NCBI GenBank assembly: GCA_963682175.1
Contig: OY821784.1
Span: forward strand, 30,113,621-30,177,620
Origin: Triglochin maritima
Taxonomy: Eukaryota; Streptophyta; Magnoliopsida; Alismatales; Juncaginaceae
DNA: 64,000 nucleotides
Direction of reading: 5' to 3'
Below the pieces are notes generated by a model. The model was given only the letters and a program-made list of their open reading frames with translations. It was not told the DNA's origin and did no database searches. Numbering within the stretch: the stretch's first letter is position 1; the number at the start of each line of letters is the position of its first letter. Below, piece by piece: positions 43,965 through 55,250 of the stretch. The translations under genes and the position numbers were made by a program.

Positions 43965-46140
43965 CTAGTTTAGATGGTCCAACTCTTGTCAAAGGAACAC
44001 ATGCATTGAGACTTACATTAATATGATATTTATGTCCCTTGCTTGGCTTGATACCTATCCGAATTCCTTCTATGTCGTGGGTGGAAAGGATCTTAGTGAT
44101 CACGCATCGCTTAAAATGAGTACAAGAAGGAGGATATGTGAAAGAAGTGAATGTTCAGATTTGCTAATTTCTGGGCTGAACATGAAGGCTTCTCGAAGGT
44201 GGTTTGAAATGCTTGGGCGACTCTTATTGATGGTAGGTAGTGGCCAAGCTGCACAAGGTAAAATTGGCGCTCAAAAATTGGAGTGAGGAAACCTTTGGAC
44301 GTGTTAAGAACAGGGTGGGTGATGCCCATCTTTGGCTGGAACAAGTGAGGCTTTTACGACAGGATGCTCTGGGGGATTCCTCCTTTTATGAGCTAGAGGT
44401 GACGTGCAAACTTGAGCTGCAGTTGGCCTTGTCGAGAGAGGAGTCCCATTTGAGGCAGAAATCGAGGGTGTGCTGCTTACAGAATGGTGACCGAAATACT
44501 AGATTCTTCAATGCTTCCTTGAGAGTGAGGAGAACCACCAACAATGTAAGGCTAGTGAGCGAAAAATCGAAAGATTGTGGAGGAGGAGAGCCACATTCGT
44601 GAGGTGTTTCGGTGCCATTTTTCTAACTTGTTTGCTAATGCTTTTCAGGTTACCCTGATACCCTTAGCTATCCACTTTCGTCACCTTTCTTCTGATGAGG
44701 CAACCAACCTTGTTAGGCCGCTTGAGATGAAGGAGCTTGAGGAGGTGGTGCTGCACTCAAACGTGGACAAGGCACCTGGGGCCGATGGGTTTAATGCAAA
44801 ATTCTTCAAGGCTTCATGGGTAGTGATCAATAGGGACCTGTTCAAGGTGGTTATGACTTCATGCGAAGTGGGAAGCTTCTGGCTGAGGTGAATTACACAT
44901 TGATCACGCTGATCCCAAAGAAGGCTACACCATCCATAGTCGATGACTACCGGCCTATCTCCCTTTGCAATATGACATACCCTTATATTTTGAAGGTGTT
45001 GGAAAATATATTGAAGCAAATCCTACCTAGTCTAGTTGGCAAGGTGCAAAGTGCATTTATCCAGGGAAGAAGAATAGGCGATAATATCTTGCTAGCTCAC
45101 GAAATCTGCCACAACTTGCATGTTTAACGAGGCCACGCAAAGATGTGTTTGAAGCTAGATCTTCGGAAAGCATATGATTCGGCCTCTTGGAGCTTCCTAC
45201 TAGTGGTGCTGCAACGTTTTGGATTCCCAGACCATTGGCAACGCTTTATCATGGCATGTGTACGAGCATCGTTTGTCGTCATGGGGAATGGAGCTAACTC
45301 ACGACCGTTCAAGGCTGTAAATAGCTTATGGTAAGGTGGTCCGATGGCCACCTACCTCTTTGTACTTTGTATGGAGGTTCTTAGCTTAATGATAAAGGAG
45401 GCGGTTGTGGGTGGAAGGCAAGAACCGGTGAAGTGTAGGGCACCATAGTGTCACATCTATTGTTTGCCGATGATGTTATGCTTTTTGCCACGGCTACCAA
45501 GTCAAATGCTCGAGTGATAAAGGAGATATTTGCTGAGTCCTCTGCTTGCTCTGGGCTACACTTAAATACCTCGAAGAATAAAGTCTTCTTGAGGAGAGAT
45601 GTGGTGCATGGCCAGTGGATATGCGCACATTTGGGAATGGAAAAGGTGGACTTCCTACTCACATACCTAGGCTTGTTGTTGTTCACTTCCCATCTTGGGA
45701 AGCACCATTGTGTGGGGTTGGTAGCTAAGATAAAGGCTAAACATAGCTCCTGGAAACGGAGCTTGTTATTCATGGCAGGCTGGGTGGAGTTGGTGCAAAG
45801 TGTGTTGGTGTCGTTTAACAACTATTGGACGTCCGTATTTCTTCTTCCTAGATCGGTGTTAAAGGATGTGGAGAGACTCATGATCCAATTTGTCTAGGGA
45901 GGAGCAAAGAAATGGGTGGCTATTGCATGGAAGGATATTTGTGTGCCAAAGGGTAAGGGTAGCTTCGGTTTGCGAAAATTGCTCGATTGGAATGATGCGG
46001 GGCTGTTACGGCTCTTATGGTTAGTTGTGGCAGATGATGACTCGCTATGCGTAAAGTGCAAGAGATGCAAGTATCTAAACTATGACACAATTTGGTTCAC
46101 ATGCCCGCCTTCGGTTTTCTTATGGGCGTAGAGGGGAATA
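43965..46140 (+). pseudogene. LINE ORF2 endonuclease end and reverse transcriptase
   Basis: Begins with the last endonuclease blocks (FRWSNSCQ and the D-H pair in DLSDHASL). RT follows: DKAPGADGFNAKFF, LITLIPKK, DYRPISLCN, SAFIQGRRIGDNILLAHE, KLDLRKAYDSASW and the catalytic box FADDVMLF at about 45462, then LLTYLGLLL. The enzyme copies LINE RNA at the nicked target. Frames change near 44590, 44880, 45125, 45330 and 45440, and stops are frequent, so it is long dead. Strand and order match the endonuclease pieces at 27142 and 31847. Confidence 0.9.
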
Positions 46141-47199
46141 TTGGGAGTACGTGACATAGCACCCGAGCACATCCACTTTCAAGGGGGATATGGCAGCAAC
46201 ATCCATTTTGTCCTTGACCCTTGATGCGGGAAGTCATTCTTGTGTGAGGATTGGGGGGAAAGATTGCACTATGATGTTCGTATGCCAAAGGACATGATGA
46301 TTTTCCATTTTATCAGGAACGGAACTTGGAATCTCCCCAGTCCACGCTCGCTACAGATGATGGAGTTATGGCCAAAGATCATGGGGATGCGCATCTACGG
46401 AGGTCGGGACAAGCCAACTAGGTTGGACGCAAGAAAGAAAAATCTCACCCTAAAGGAGGCGTGGACATAGGTAGTGCATAAGAGGGACCGTGGGATGGAG
46501 CAAGCTTATATGGTACAAAAATCACATCCCAAAGGATGCCATTACAGCTTGGCGGGAGTTGAAGGGGTGCTTGATGACAAAGAAATTGATGGAGGCAAGA
46601 GGTGTAAACTATGGGCTGGAATGTGCATAATGTGCTGCAGCCAAGGAGGATATGGGCCACCTATTTTGGACATGCCCATTCACAAAGGAGGTCTGGACAA
46701 GTGTGCTTCAAATGCTTAGACTGAGTACCAGTGTGAGGTCAACGGTTATGGAGGAGGCGAGACACATGCAACAAGTTATGGTGGCCGAGTAATGAGGACA
46801 ACAGTGAGGCTAGCCTTTAGTGTCGTTGTTTATGAGTGTTGGCAAGAAAGAAATAGACGAATATTCGACCACGAGGGAAGCGATCAACCGACATTGTGAG
46901 ATTGGTTAAAGATACGCTTTGGGTGATGGGATCAAAGATGAAAGACCTCGCTGAAGACCGAATGGCTTTGTGAAGTTTTGAAGACACGTGGAAATAGACT
47001 AAGCAAGAATAACACATATATAGTTGTAGTTGAGGATTAGTTAAATGAGACTTGGGCTCATGACTCATAGTGTGGCTGGGCATGTGGCCAACATGTCCTG
47101 TGTTTTTTTGTAGATTAAAAATTTGGTAAGTTGTAAATCATAGTTTCATTAATGAAATTCGAGGCTATGCCTCCCTTTTGCTTTGCAAAAAAAGAGATG
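46141..47199 (+). pseudogene. LINE ORF2 C-terminal zinc region and 3' end
   Basis: Around 46610-46715 one frame gives AAKEDMGHLFWTCPFTKEVW, the zf-RVT pattern that closes plant L1 ORF2 proteins. The 3' UTR follows and ends with a short A run at 47189-47195. Sequence after 47200 is Athila-B, which suggests the LINE inserted into an Athila-B element. Confidence 0.7.
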
Positions 47200-47335
47200 G
47201 GAACCTTAACATCCTCAAGTTATACAACGTGTAAAGTTCATTAAGCTTCTTATTTGTATTACCTTTTTTCTTCTTCTTTTTTTACTAGTTTGTGTTCCAT
47301 TATGCAGGGGTTGGATTTCATGCATCATTGTCTTG
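47200..47335 (-). repeat. Athila-B 3' noncoding fragment
   Basis: Collinear with 29310-29460 of B1 and 33750-33900 of B2 (ccttaac...gtgtaaagt(c/t)cattaa and ggatttcatgcatcattg). Probably the right flank of the Athila-B copy into which the LINE inserted. Confidence 0.65.
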
Positions 47336-47428
47336 TAGTACCATAAACAAGTGGGAAATATTGAATGTGATTACTTCATAATTGTTGAGCTCGGGATGGC
47401 AACAGGAAGAATTATGAGATGTAAATGT

Positions 47429-47466
<38 letters not shown>

Positions 47467-48111
47467 TATGTTGGGTTATATCAGTTTTATGATACAATTT
47501 ATATGTTAATATATGGACTTGTTTACTTTGTAGATTTTTGAAGAAACTCTTGAATCATATTCGCAAGGGGAGATAGACATTACACGTGAGAAGTGGTCTT
47601 CCTTTTTTATTCGTCATATCCTTTTAACATATTGATTGATAAATGTAAGGTAGAACATGATTTTCGAATTTCAGTGAATAGTAATTTACATCTTGTTTTG
47701 TTTCCAATTGTCGATGTTTTGAATGTGTGGCTTATATGTGAATGTGTGACTTAATTATAGGTGAACGGTGTGTGATTATTAAACGTGCAGTTTATGTGAA
47801 AGTGAATGTTGTGCAACTTCTTGTATAATTGCAGGGGTTTTATGAGAAATTAAAAAATAGAATTTTGGAAATAAATCAAAGGTAAAGGACATGCCACATT
47901 AGTTTTCAACAAAAACTGATGTGGTATCCCTATCTACCACGTCCGTTTAAGGCACAAACCGGCATAGTAGACCTACATACGACGTTGCTTTTCTGAGCGA
48001 CGTAAAAACTTTCCTTTACCACATTCCCCCTTACCACGTCAGTCAACACGGGTGGTCAACCTGACGTAATAAGTCAAAAAGCCAACGTAATAACCCTATT
48101 TTACAATAGTG
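47336..48111 (+). mobile_element. CACTA transposon, 3' end
   Basis: The right end reads ttttacaatagtg, the complement of a CACTATTGTAAAA terminal repeat, followed by tta as the possible 3-bp target site. Inside it are many short ACGT-containing subterminal motifs (47930-48095). Near 47355 the plus strand reads KQVGNIECDYFIIV, close to the catalytic Cys region (Q-x-x-x-x-x-C-G-Y-Y-V) of Ulp1-type proteases carried by some plant DNA transposons. Near 47535 IFEETLESYSQGEID continues it after an apparent intron holding the AT microsatellite. The Gly after Cys is replaced by Asp. The left end is missing. Confidence 0.6.
47431..47464. repeat. (AT)17 microsatellite
   Basis: Seventeen uninterrupted AT units within the CACTA remnant, likely in an intron of its Ulp1-like gene. 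Confidence 0.95.
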
Positions 48112-48655
48112 TTACTAACCAAGAAACATTGTCCCTTGGCTGACAAAGGGTAAGATCTTCCCATAACATGCGCCTTACTGCATGAATATATTGGGCCCCT
48201 TCCTGAACCTTACGCAAAAAATGGATTTCTTCCATAACACCAACAATTGCCACGAGTTTAATACCCCACTACTTCAAACCCACTCATCTTCCCAAGGCTC
48301 ACAAATCTTCCTATCCTCCGCTTCCTATCTGTATGCTAAACCAAACATGAAAAATCCACCTTCTCTTGGTTTATTTTATAATTTATCACGTACAAGTGCC
48401 CCCCGTATATTAGCACTACGTACATTCCGAAATAGCATCTTCATATACATTGTCAAAGGGAACGACCTCCCTTCATGACCTTTAGATTTTTCCTTTGCTT
48501 TGCGATTTCAACTTCAAGCATTATGTTGAATCCTTTGAGTGGAGTAATGTGATGAAGATCATCTATTGTAGATGGTGACTTTATTTTTCAAGTAGTAACA
48601 ATGAATTTCTACTCCTCTAATAGATTTGTAGTGCCATCTAACCCTACATTAACAG
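48112..48655. other. Unassigned 0.5 kb before Tekay-R
   Basis: Moderately GC sequence with a 98-codon plus-strand frame (48182-48478) and broken coding-like stretches on the minus strand (for example LFRNVRSANIRGALVRDK). I recognise no family. The last five bases, aacag, could be the left target duplication of Tekay-R. Confidence 0.4.
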
Positions 48656-50805
48656 TGTTACAACCCTAAACCCGATTAGGGGTTAATGGGGGGATTAGGA
48701 GGAGAGAGGTGTTTTGGATGGTGTTTTGCATGAGGAAGGGTTGTGAACAGGAGAATGCATGGGAATGGAGGAGATAGGTGGTGTAGGGTGATGGAGTGGA
48801 GGCCAGTTAATGTTCGCGCGTGGAGAGAGGGTTTGATGGGTTTATGTATTGTTTTGTTCTCTCTCTCTCTCACTCACTTGCACTCTCTCATTTCTCTTCT
48901 TTCCCGGCATCCAGAGGAGGCAGCAGACTCGGAGACTCCGGCGTGAGGAGGTCGTCGCGAGGAGGAAGTCGCGCGTGAGGAGGTGACGGAGCCGTGAGCG
49001 TTGCTCCGGCGTTTCGTCGTATTCTTGGAGGTATGCCGCTCCTTAGTGTGGTTTGGTTGTTAACCCTCATGGGAGGGTTGTGTTGGTCGGTCGGAGGAGG
49101 TCGAAGACCTCTCCGACGATGCATTTTGGTGAAGAAACCTCGGCTGGCGCGAGGTTGAAGACGACCAACGGTCGACCGGGCCCTTCCTGCGGTCGACCGA
49201 ATGTAGTGTTTTTGCTTGTCTGTTGTGTTTCGGTCGACCGGGTCCTTGTGTTCGGTCGACCAGAACTTAAGTGTACTGGTTATATTGCATGTGTTCGGTC
49301 GACCGTTATATGACGTAGAAATACTAGGTTGACCCTGTTAGTTTTCGGTCGACCGAGACCCCTGAGTCGGTCGACCGATGGTTTAAATTGATGTAGAGGA
49401 TGCCCTATTAGTTTTCGGTCGACCGAGACCCCTGAGTCGGTCGACCGATAGATTTGATTTTGATGTTGACCAGACTCCGGATTTTGACCTCGTTCGGTCG
49501 ACCGGTTTTAGATCTTCGGTTGACCGTTGGGACTTAAGTTTTGTGCAAATAGTTCGACCGTTACAGACTTTCGGTCGACCGATTCCCTTGAGGAAATGGT
49601 CGACCGAGTTGACTCTTTCGGTCGACCGTTTTTTGCCCAGGACTGAATTCTTGGTTCCCTTTTTGAATGCCAACTTTGTCCACGGAAACCACGGTCCTCG
49701 CCTTGTGCGTGAGCCGGGAGGTGATGGTAGGCGCGTTCCGCGTGCCTGCCCAGGGACTGTCATGTGGAAGAATGTGGGTGTTCGGGACTCGTCACCTCCA
49801 TGTATGGAGCGTGACTGATGTGATGGTTTGATTGGACTTATTGTAGTGTAGCAGGCCTGAGAGATCACAAATCCCAATGTATGATGATTGTGCGGGGACG
49901 CAACTGTCGTTGGGTGAGGTGACTACCGGCCCACGGGGCTACGGAGGTCGCTGCCCTGCTTTTATAGCGGCGCGGTTGGTGTTTGCGGCTCGTGGAGCCT
50001 GATGACCTGGCAAACTTAGGTCTGGACCCGTCCGATGTTGTGTCGGACGTATTGATGGACCACCGATGTTGTTCCGGTGATGCCACCGATGCTGTTCCGG
50101 CGATGATGATTGATGGGCCGATGATGTTGTTCAGGCTATGTTCCTCAGATGGGCACCTACTGAGATGATGATTGATGGACCGACCGAGCGACGGCTCCGT
50201 TGGTGTGGTTTCGACCACGAAGTTACAGATCTGTATCTTATGGCGCGGACCTGGCGGATTCTCCTTGCCAAACCCCATGATTAGTGTAGCCGCGTGTGGG
50301 GGGCGTCACGTCTTGTTCCGCTAGACCGTATGTGCCTACGGTAGGTCTCCTCGGGAGACCCGATGATGATTGTCGGACTGATGTCCCATGTTACCCTTCG
50401 GGGGAATTGTTTTCCTTACTGTTGATGACATGACATGCTACTAGTATGATAGGTGCATTTGTACTACTGCATGCATATAGGTGAGCTTGGCATACAAAGT
50501 TTCCTTGTGGAAACTCAGGCATCGTTGTTGCATCTTTTTCAGGACCGCAGTATGTCCAGTTGGGTGGTGATCAGCGGGCGCGCGCAATCTTGGGATCAGA
50601 TCCTCTATTCTGACCACTGAGGTCAACATGATTACATTTACCTTCCTTGTTGTTCCGTAGTAATCATGTATCGTTTTTGACAAATTCTGATGTAATTTGG
50701 TGCACCGCTTTTATCTTTTATGAGAAGTAACAGTCTCGTCTTTGATTATTGAGTTGATTGCCTTGATTATAAATTTTTAAATTTCCGCTGTTCCGGGATG
50801 TTACA
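48656..50805 (+). repeat. Tekay-R 5' LTR
   Basis: 2150 bp, starting TGTTACAACCC and ending GGGATGTTACA. CT-rich tract at 48858-48900, dyad array at 49165-49632, and a GC-rich half with short repeats (50040-50115, gatgttgttc(c/a)gg). Open frames across it reflect the repeats, not genes. Confidence 0.92.
49165..49632. repeat. CGGTCGACCG dyad array, Tekay-R LTR
   Basis: About 15 copies in 470 bp, most of them exact. A 70-bp unit with two dyads is tandemly duplicated (49333-49379 and 49403-49449). The dyads are better conserved than the sequence between them when compared with the Tekay-L LTR. Confidence 0.9.
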
Positions 50806-50808
50806 ATT

Positions 50809-50820
50809 TGGTATCAGAGC
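50809..50820 (+). promoter_or_regulatory. Tekay-R primer binding site
   Basis: TGGTATCAGAGC, an exact complement of the initiator-Met tRNA end, 3 bases after the LTR. Confidence 0.92.
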
Positions 50821-50900
50821 GGTCGATTCCTATGCGGTTTCCAATGAAATCACCCTTGTAGAAATCAAGACGAATGCATTTTATCTTTTAGCATGCATTC

Positions 50901-51783
50901 ATGGCTGAAGTATGTGATCGTTTCTTCTGTCAGATGGCTCCTAGACTTGTGCAGAGTTCCCCGCGTGGTCGCGATCCTAGTGACGACACTTCGGGCGCTC
51001 ATTGGGACAGGTTGGGCGAGTTCCTGGAGCGTCAGACAACCCAGAATGTGCAGGGCGGGGTGGGCGCTGAGCATGATCGGTTTATGTGTCAGCACCTGCC
51101 GAGTTTTGATGGCAGGAGTGCTCCAGAGGTAGCAGAGGATTGGATCTTCAGGATGGAGATGATTTTCCGTGCGATTGGAGTCTCACCTGAGAGGATGGTG
51201 GACCTGGCCACCTATGTATTTGATGGCGAGGCGGCCAACTGGTGGAGGACCACGTCCACGGTTTTGTTTAAGGACCGTGAGGACGTCAGCTTGGAGGAGT
51301 TTATGGAGGTGTTTCATGAGCAGTAATTTCCCCAGCATGTCAGGGACCGGAAGAGGGAGGTGTTTATGTCACTGGAGCAGAAGGAGATGACTCTGGTGAC
51401 TTACATCAGCAGGTTCAACGCCTTGGAGCGTTACTGCCCAGAGATCTGTGTGACCCCAGAGAAGCGGGCGAGGAACTTCGTGAAGGGACTGAGACAGCCG
51501 CTCTGATCACGTGTGATCAACAGCATGTCGCGGACCCTTGCAGATGCGGTGAAGCATGCTACTATCATAGAGCAGGACCAGAGGGAGTGTCTTTAGGAGG
51601 CGAGGAAGGCACCAGTGATCACCGGTAACCGACCAGTCGGTCGTGGAGCAAGGAACCCGTGCAAGAAGCCCAGGTTTGATGGAGGAGGAGCACGTCAGTC
51701 TGGAGCGTGCACGTTCTTTGGGAGGTTTCACCCTGGTCAGGAGTGCTTCAGGCGCACTGGAGCATGCATGGGGTGCGGGTAGT
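50901..51783 (+). pseudogene. Tekay-R gag, N-terminal part, with four stops
   Basis: The likely start is the ATG at 50934 (MAPRLVQSS). Gag blocks in order are DRFMCQHLPSFDGR, DWIFRMEMIFRAIG, ATYVFDGEAANWWR, EEFMEVFHEQ and YISRFNALERYCPE. In-frame stops: TAA 51324, TGA 51504 (from CGA), TAG 51594 and TAG 51780 (both from CAG). The zinc knuckle is cut after its second Cys by the copia insertion and resumes at 60854 with GHFVRECPNR. Gag would form the particle and bind RNA. Confidence 0.9.
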
Positions 51784-52952
51784 TGAAGTGAATGTGTTCT
51801 AAAACTTTTACTTTTAAATGTCAATTATTATGAATTGAATGAGAAATCGTTTTGTTCCTTGTTTATGTTATTCGTCTTTTAGAAGTGTTAAGGAAGAGTC
51901 TCTTGGTCCTTAACCGTAGGGCTCTAAAAGATATTGGTTTACATAAAACAAAAGATATTTGCAATCATGGTAATTAACATGGGACATTAATTACCGAGTT
52001 AAGATTTTCGTGTTGGTCATAGATCATTGTAGCTCTACAAGTGAGTGGCAACACGGGTACACAAAAGAGGAAAATAGTACTTTTGTATACCGAATTGACC
52101 TAACAAGTAAAATATTATAGAAATGTTTTCTGTGTCATTAATATTTTACTGTGTCCTTGGTCCTTTGATATGAGACTTATATCCGATCGCTTAAGGAGTG
52201 AGTAATTAGACTAGTGTCTTAAGCTATTGATGAGTGTAGTGTAAAGGCATTAGTTGGTTAAGTATGACTTTCGTTGGAGAAGATAGTTAGTCAAAAGATT
52301 ATCATTGCCCCTCTTAATTGAGTGATGATATTAGTGGGCCCCTTGATAAGGCAAAGTTATAACGTGCACAATGTGATTTGAGTTAAGTCACATATTTGTA
52401 ACTAGCTTAAAGAGATCAAGAAATGAATACTAATACAAAGATGACACCATACTACTTTGTGTGTATTCTTAATATCATGTGGCAAGGGACGGACACAAGT
52501 GGTGCACTCCATCACTAACTGGATCGGGTTTTGGTTCGAGTGGAATTAAGATATCTAACTAATTGGGAGCTATAATGTGTAGCTAGATAACGCTTATAGC
52601 TTGTGATATTAAGCTCTTAATATCACTGCCAACTTAGTTTAGATCCTCCCATAGGTCACACCACAAAACTGGGAAACAAGAAATGGGGACTTTGAGTTCA
52701 TAAGATGTGTCGGGTTTCATGTAGAAAATATGACACATGAGGTGAACAAGCAAAATCAAAATTATGTTGTGATTAATAACATAATTAGAATCTAAATTAA
52801 ATTCATATGTGATGTAAATATTATGGGGTGTGATGATTGATCATTACATAGGATAATATGTGACATAAGTTGTGAATTTACTACTAATCCCGAAATGTCA
52901 AATTTTGTAGGGGTTAAACCGAAATTTGACAAGTTTGCAGAACAGTGCTCAA

Positions 52953-53102
52953 ACGGTCGACCGGTTAGCAGTAAACGATCGACCGGACATGTCTCGACCG
53001 ATAACAGGGAATTTTCGTCTGTTCGGAACGGTCGACCGAATCTATCGGTCGGTCGACCGAACATTGCGATGAAATATTTTTATGTTGCGAGCGGTCGACC
53101 GA
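52953..53102. repeat. CGGTCGACCG dyad cluster, copia 5' LTR
   Basis: Six or so dyads in 150 bp, including exact copies at 52954, 53029, 53051 and 53091. The 3' LTR keeps a similar cluster at 60552-60657, with an extra tcgac-containing unit of about 18 bp. Confidence 0.85.
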
Positions 53103-53281
53103 ACCTCCATAATTGATTTAAGAATTAATTTAAGAATTAATTAGATCATGCATGAAATTGTTTCATAATTGATTTAATTCGTGGCTAAGATTATTTATCA
53201 GTAAATAATGGATGCTCAGATGAAAGTTTGCATAAATCATGGGCAAGAGGTTGCACATGAATAGGTAATTTGGAGAGAACT

Positions 53282-53289
53282 TATAAATA
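53282..53289 (+). promoter_or_regulatory. TATA box of copia 5' LTR
   Basis: TATAAATA, 180 bp downstream of the dyad cluster. It is absent from the 3' LTR because of the deletion there. Confidence 0.6.
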
Positions 53290-53753
53290 CAAGTTTATCT
53301 CATTACCTCATTAATTAATTCATTATTTTTCTCATGCAAAAATCTCTCTCCATAATTCTCCACGAAATTTCCTTAATTCTTAAGATTACTTTTAGTTTTC
53401 AGAGATCATCTTCTCAAGTGAACTAAAGAGGGGTTAGTAATTAGATTCTAAACCCTATTGGAGATTGAGAGGCTAGCTCTTCTCTCTCCAATCTTGTTTA
53501 GAGTTTGGTGAAATCTCGGAGGCATCCGGTGCAGCAACAAGCATCCTCAACGTCTCCGAATCTTCAAGAAGTTTTAAAGAACGTCTAGGTATGAATTTCG
53601 GAGTCCCATGTTTGTTTTAATAAAAAAATTAAAACTAGTTATTGAAACAAACCAATGCATGCATGAAATAAATCATAGAAAATTGTAATTGATCCTTATT
53701 ACGCATAAAAATTCCGAAAATATATATGTGTAATTAAACATGAAATCGTACAG

Positions 53754-53765
53754 TGGTATCAGAGC
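53754..53765 (+). promoter_or_regulatory. Copia primer binding site
   Basis: TGGTATCAGAGC one base after the LTR, complementary to the initiator-Met tRNA. Confidence 0.95.
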
Positions 53766-55250
53766 TTAGGGTTCAATTTTCTAATGATTTGAAGTTATAA
53801 ACAAATTTAGTTTACCATCTAGGGTTCGAACAATTCGATTTTCCCGTTTTTTGGTCTTTAAATGTTTTGTTGGAATAATTCTTTGTAATAATTCGTTTTG
53901 AATGTTTTAAGGGGTTTAAAACATGCCATGTAATTATTAGAATTATGATTTAGAAATAAGTCTAACTTGCAATAATTTCGTTTTAAGTATAAACGAATGT
54001 TTTGCAAGAGAATCAACAAAACCGAAAAACTACGGTTCGTCTTTCCTTTAGGAAATTGGATGGACAGCGGTTCAAAATTGATTTTTGAACTATGGATGGA
54101 TGAAAAACGTTTTTAATGGATTTCAAAATGTTTTTCAAAGAATTGTTTGGGATTCTAGATGATTGATAAACTAGATTGTATAGTTTATAGCGATATTGCA
54201 TGCATGGATGCTCGAGTTGTCTTTGCAGGAATTGTGAGTTTATATGTTCCAAATCAGCAACTATGAATGTATGTGATTATTATTATACAGGGGCTTATTT
54301 ATATGTAAAAGCCAAATTCTCTCTTTCTATGTTTAGATAATTACATTGCATTTGAGAGGTTTTATATAGGACTTGCACTAGTCGGTTTTTATCGAATGAG
54401 AGGAGCATGTTTATTTTCTGTAAAATCTATATCTCCAGTGCAAGAGGAAGTCGCCGCTGTAGCGCATTGATCGAGGATCGAGGATCAGGGATCGAGGATC
54501 AAGGATCGAAGGGAACATATAAACTCACACGATGTGGATTGTGTGAATGGTTTAATTTCTGTTTTTAATTTCTGCTATGCATGTGATGAATGTGTTGAAT
54601 GTTAGGATGTGTATGAATGATAATATGCATGATAACCTAAAATTCTGAATCACATGTTAATATATGAAATTGTCCAACAAAATTAAGAGTAATTTTCCTT
54701 CTTATTTCATCCACTAGCAGCCATTGATCGAGGGATACTCTGCTCACCCTTAGCGGGAGATAGCTCCCTCCATCTTTGGGAATAGTGGGAGATATAATGG
54801 TTGTCTATTGTTGTGCCACGATTAAATGTATGAGGTGCGTTTCACCCTAGTGAACCCCAAGTATGTTTAGTTGTGAATGCAATGGATAAACGTATCTCGT
54901 ATCAAATGAAAATAAGTTTTCTTAACATTACCTAGAGCCTTCGCTCGGTTTTGGGAAAACGTTTTTCTTACGAGGATAGGTCGCATTCCCTCATAATTAA
55001 AACGACAAGAATCACAAGAGTTTGAAGATGCTAATGTTGCTAAAATTCAAAAAGGTTGTGATTAGAAAATGTTTTTCTTACCTTGAAATTGTAATGTATT
55101 CAATAGCCCTTAGCAAGTCTATATTACAATTAATAGGATCTTGAATTGTTGCATCTATGAGCAAAAAATTTATTTGCAGCATTTACATTTGTATGTATGT
55201 ATAAACATAAAATTGGCATTAAAATCCTGTATGATTTATTTTGTAGAAAA
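53766..55250 (+). other. Copia leader
   Basis: 1.5 kb of AT-rich noncoding leader, long for a copia element. It includes a minisatellite of ggatcgaggatca-type units at 54469-54512. No gene is seen. Confidence 0.75.
54469..54512. repeat. Short ggatcgA minisatellite in copia leader
   Basis: About six units of gatcgag / gatcaag in 44 bp. Confidence 0.8.

Larger units (their letters stand above)
51784..53752 (+). repeat. Copia 5' LTR
   Basis: 1969 bp. Dyad cluster at 52953-53102, TATAAATA at 53282-53289. It contains the 520 bp that the 3' LTR lacks. Confidence 0.95.

Noticed and set aside
48743..48946. Short plus-strand frames in the Tekay-R LTR, including 49053-49313
   Set aside because: Products of CT-rich sequence and the dyad array (Arg-Ser-Thr and Gly-Arg-Pro repeats); no coding signal.
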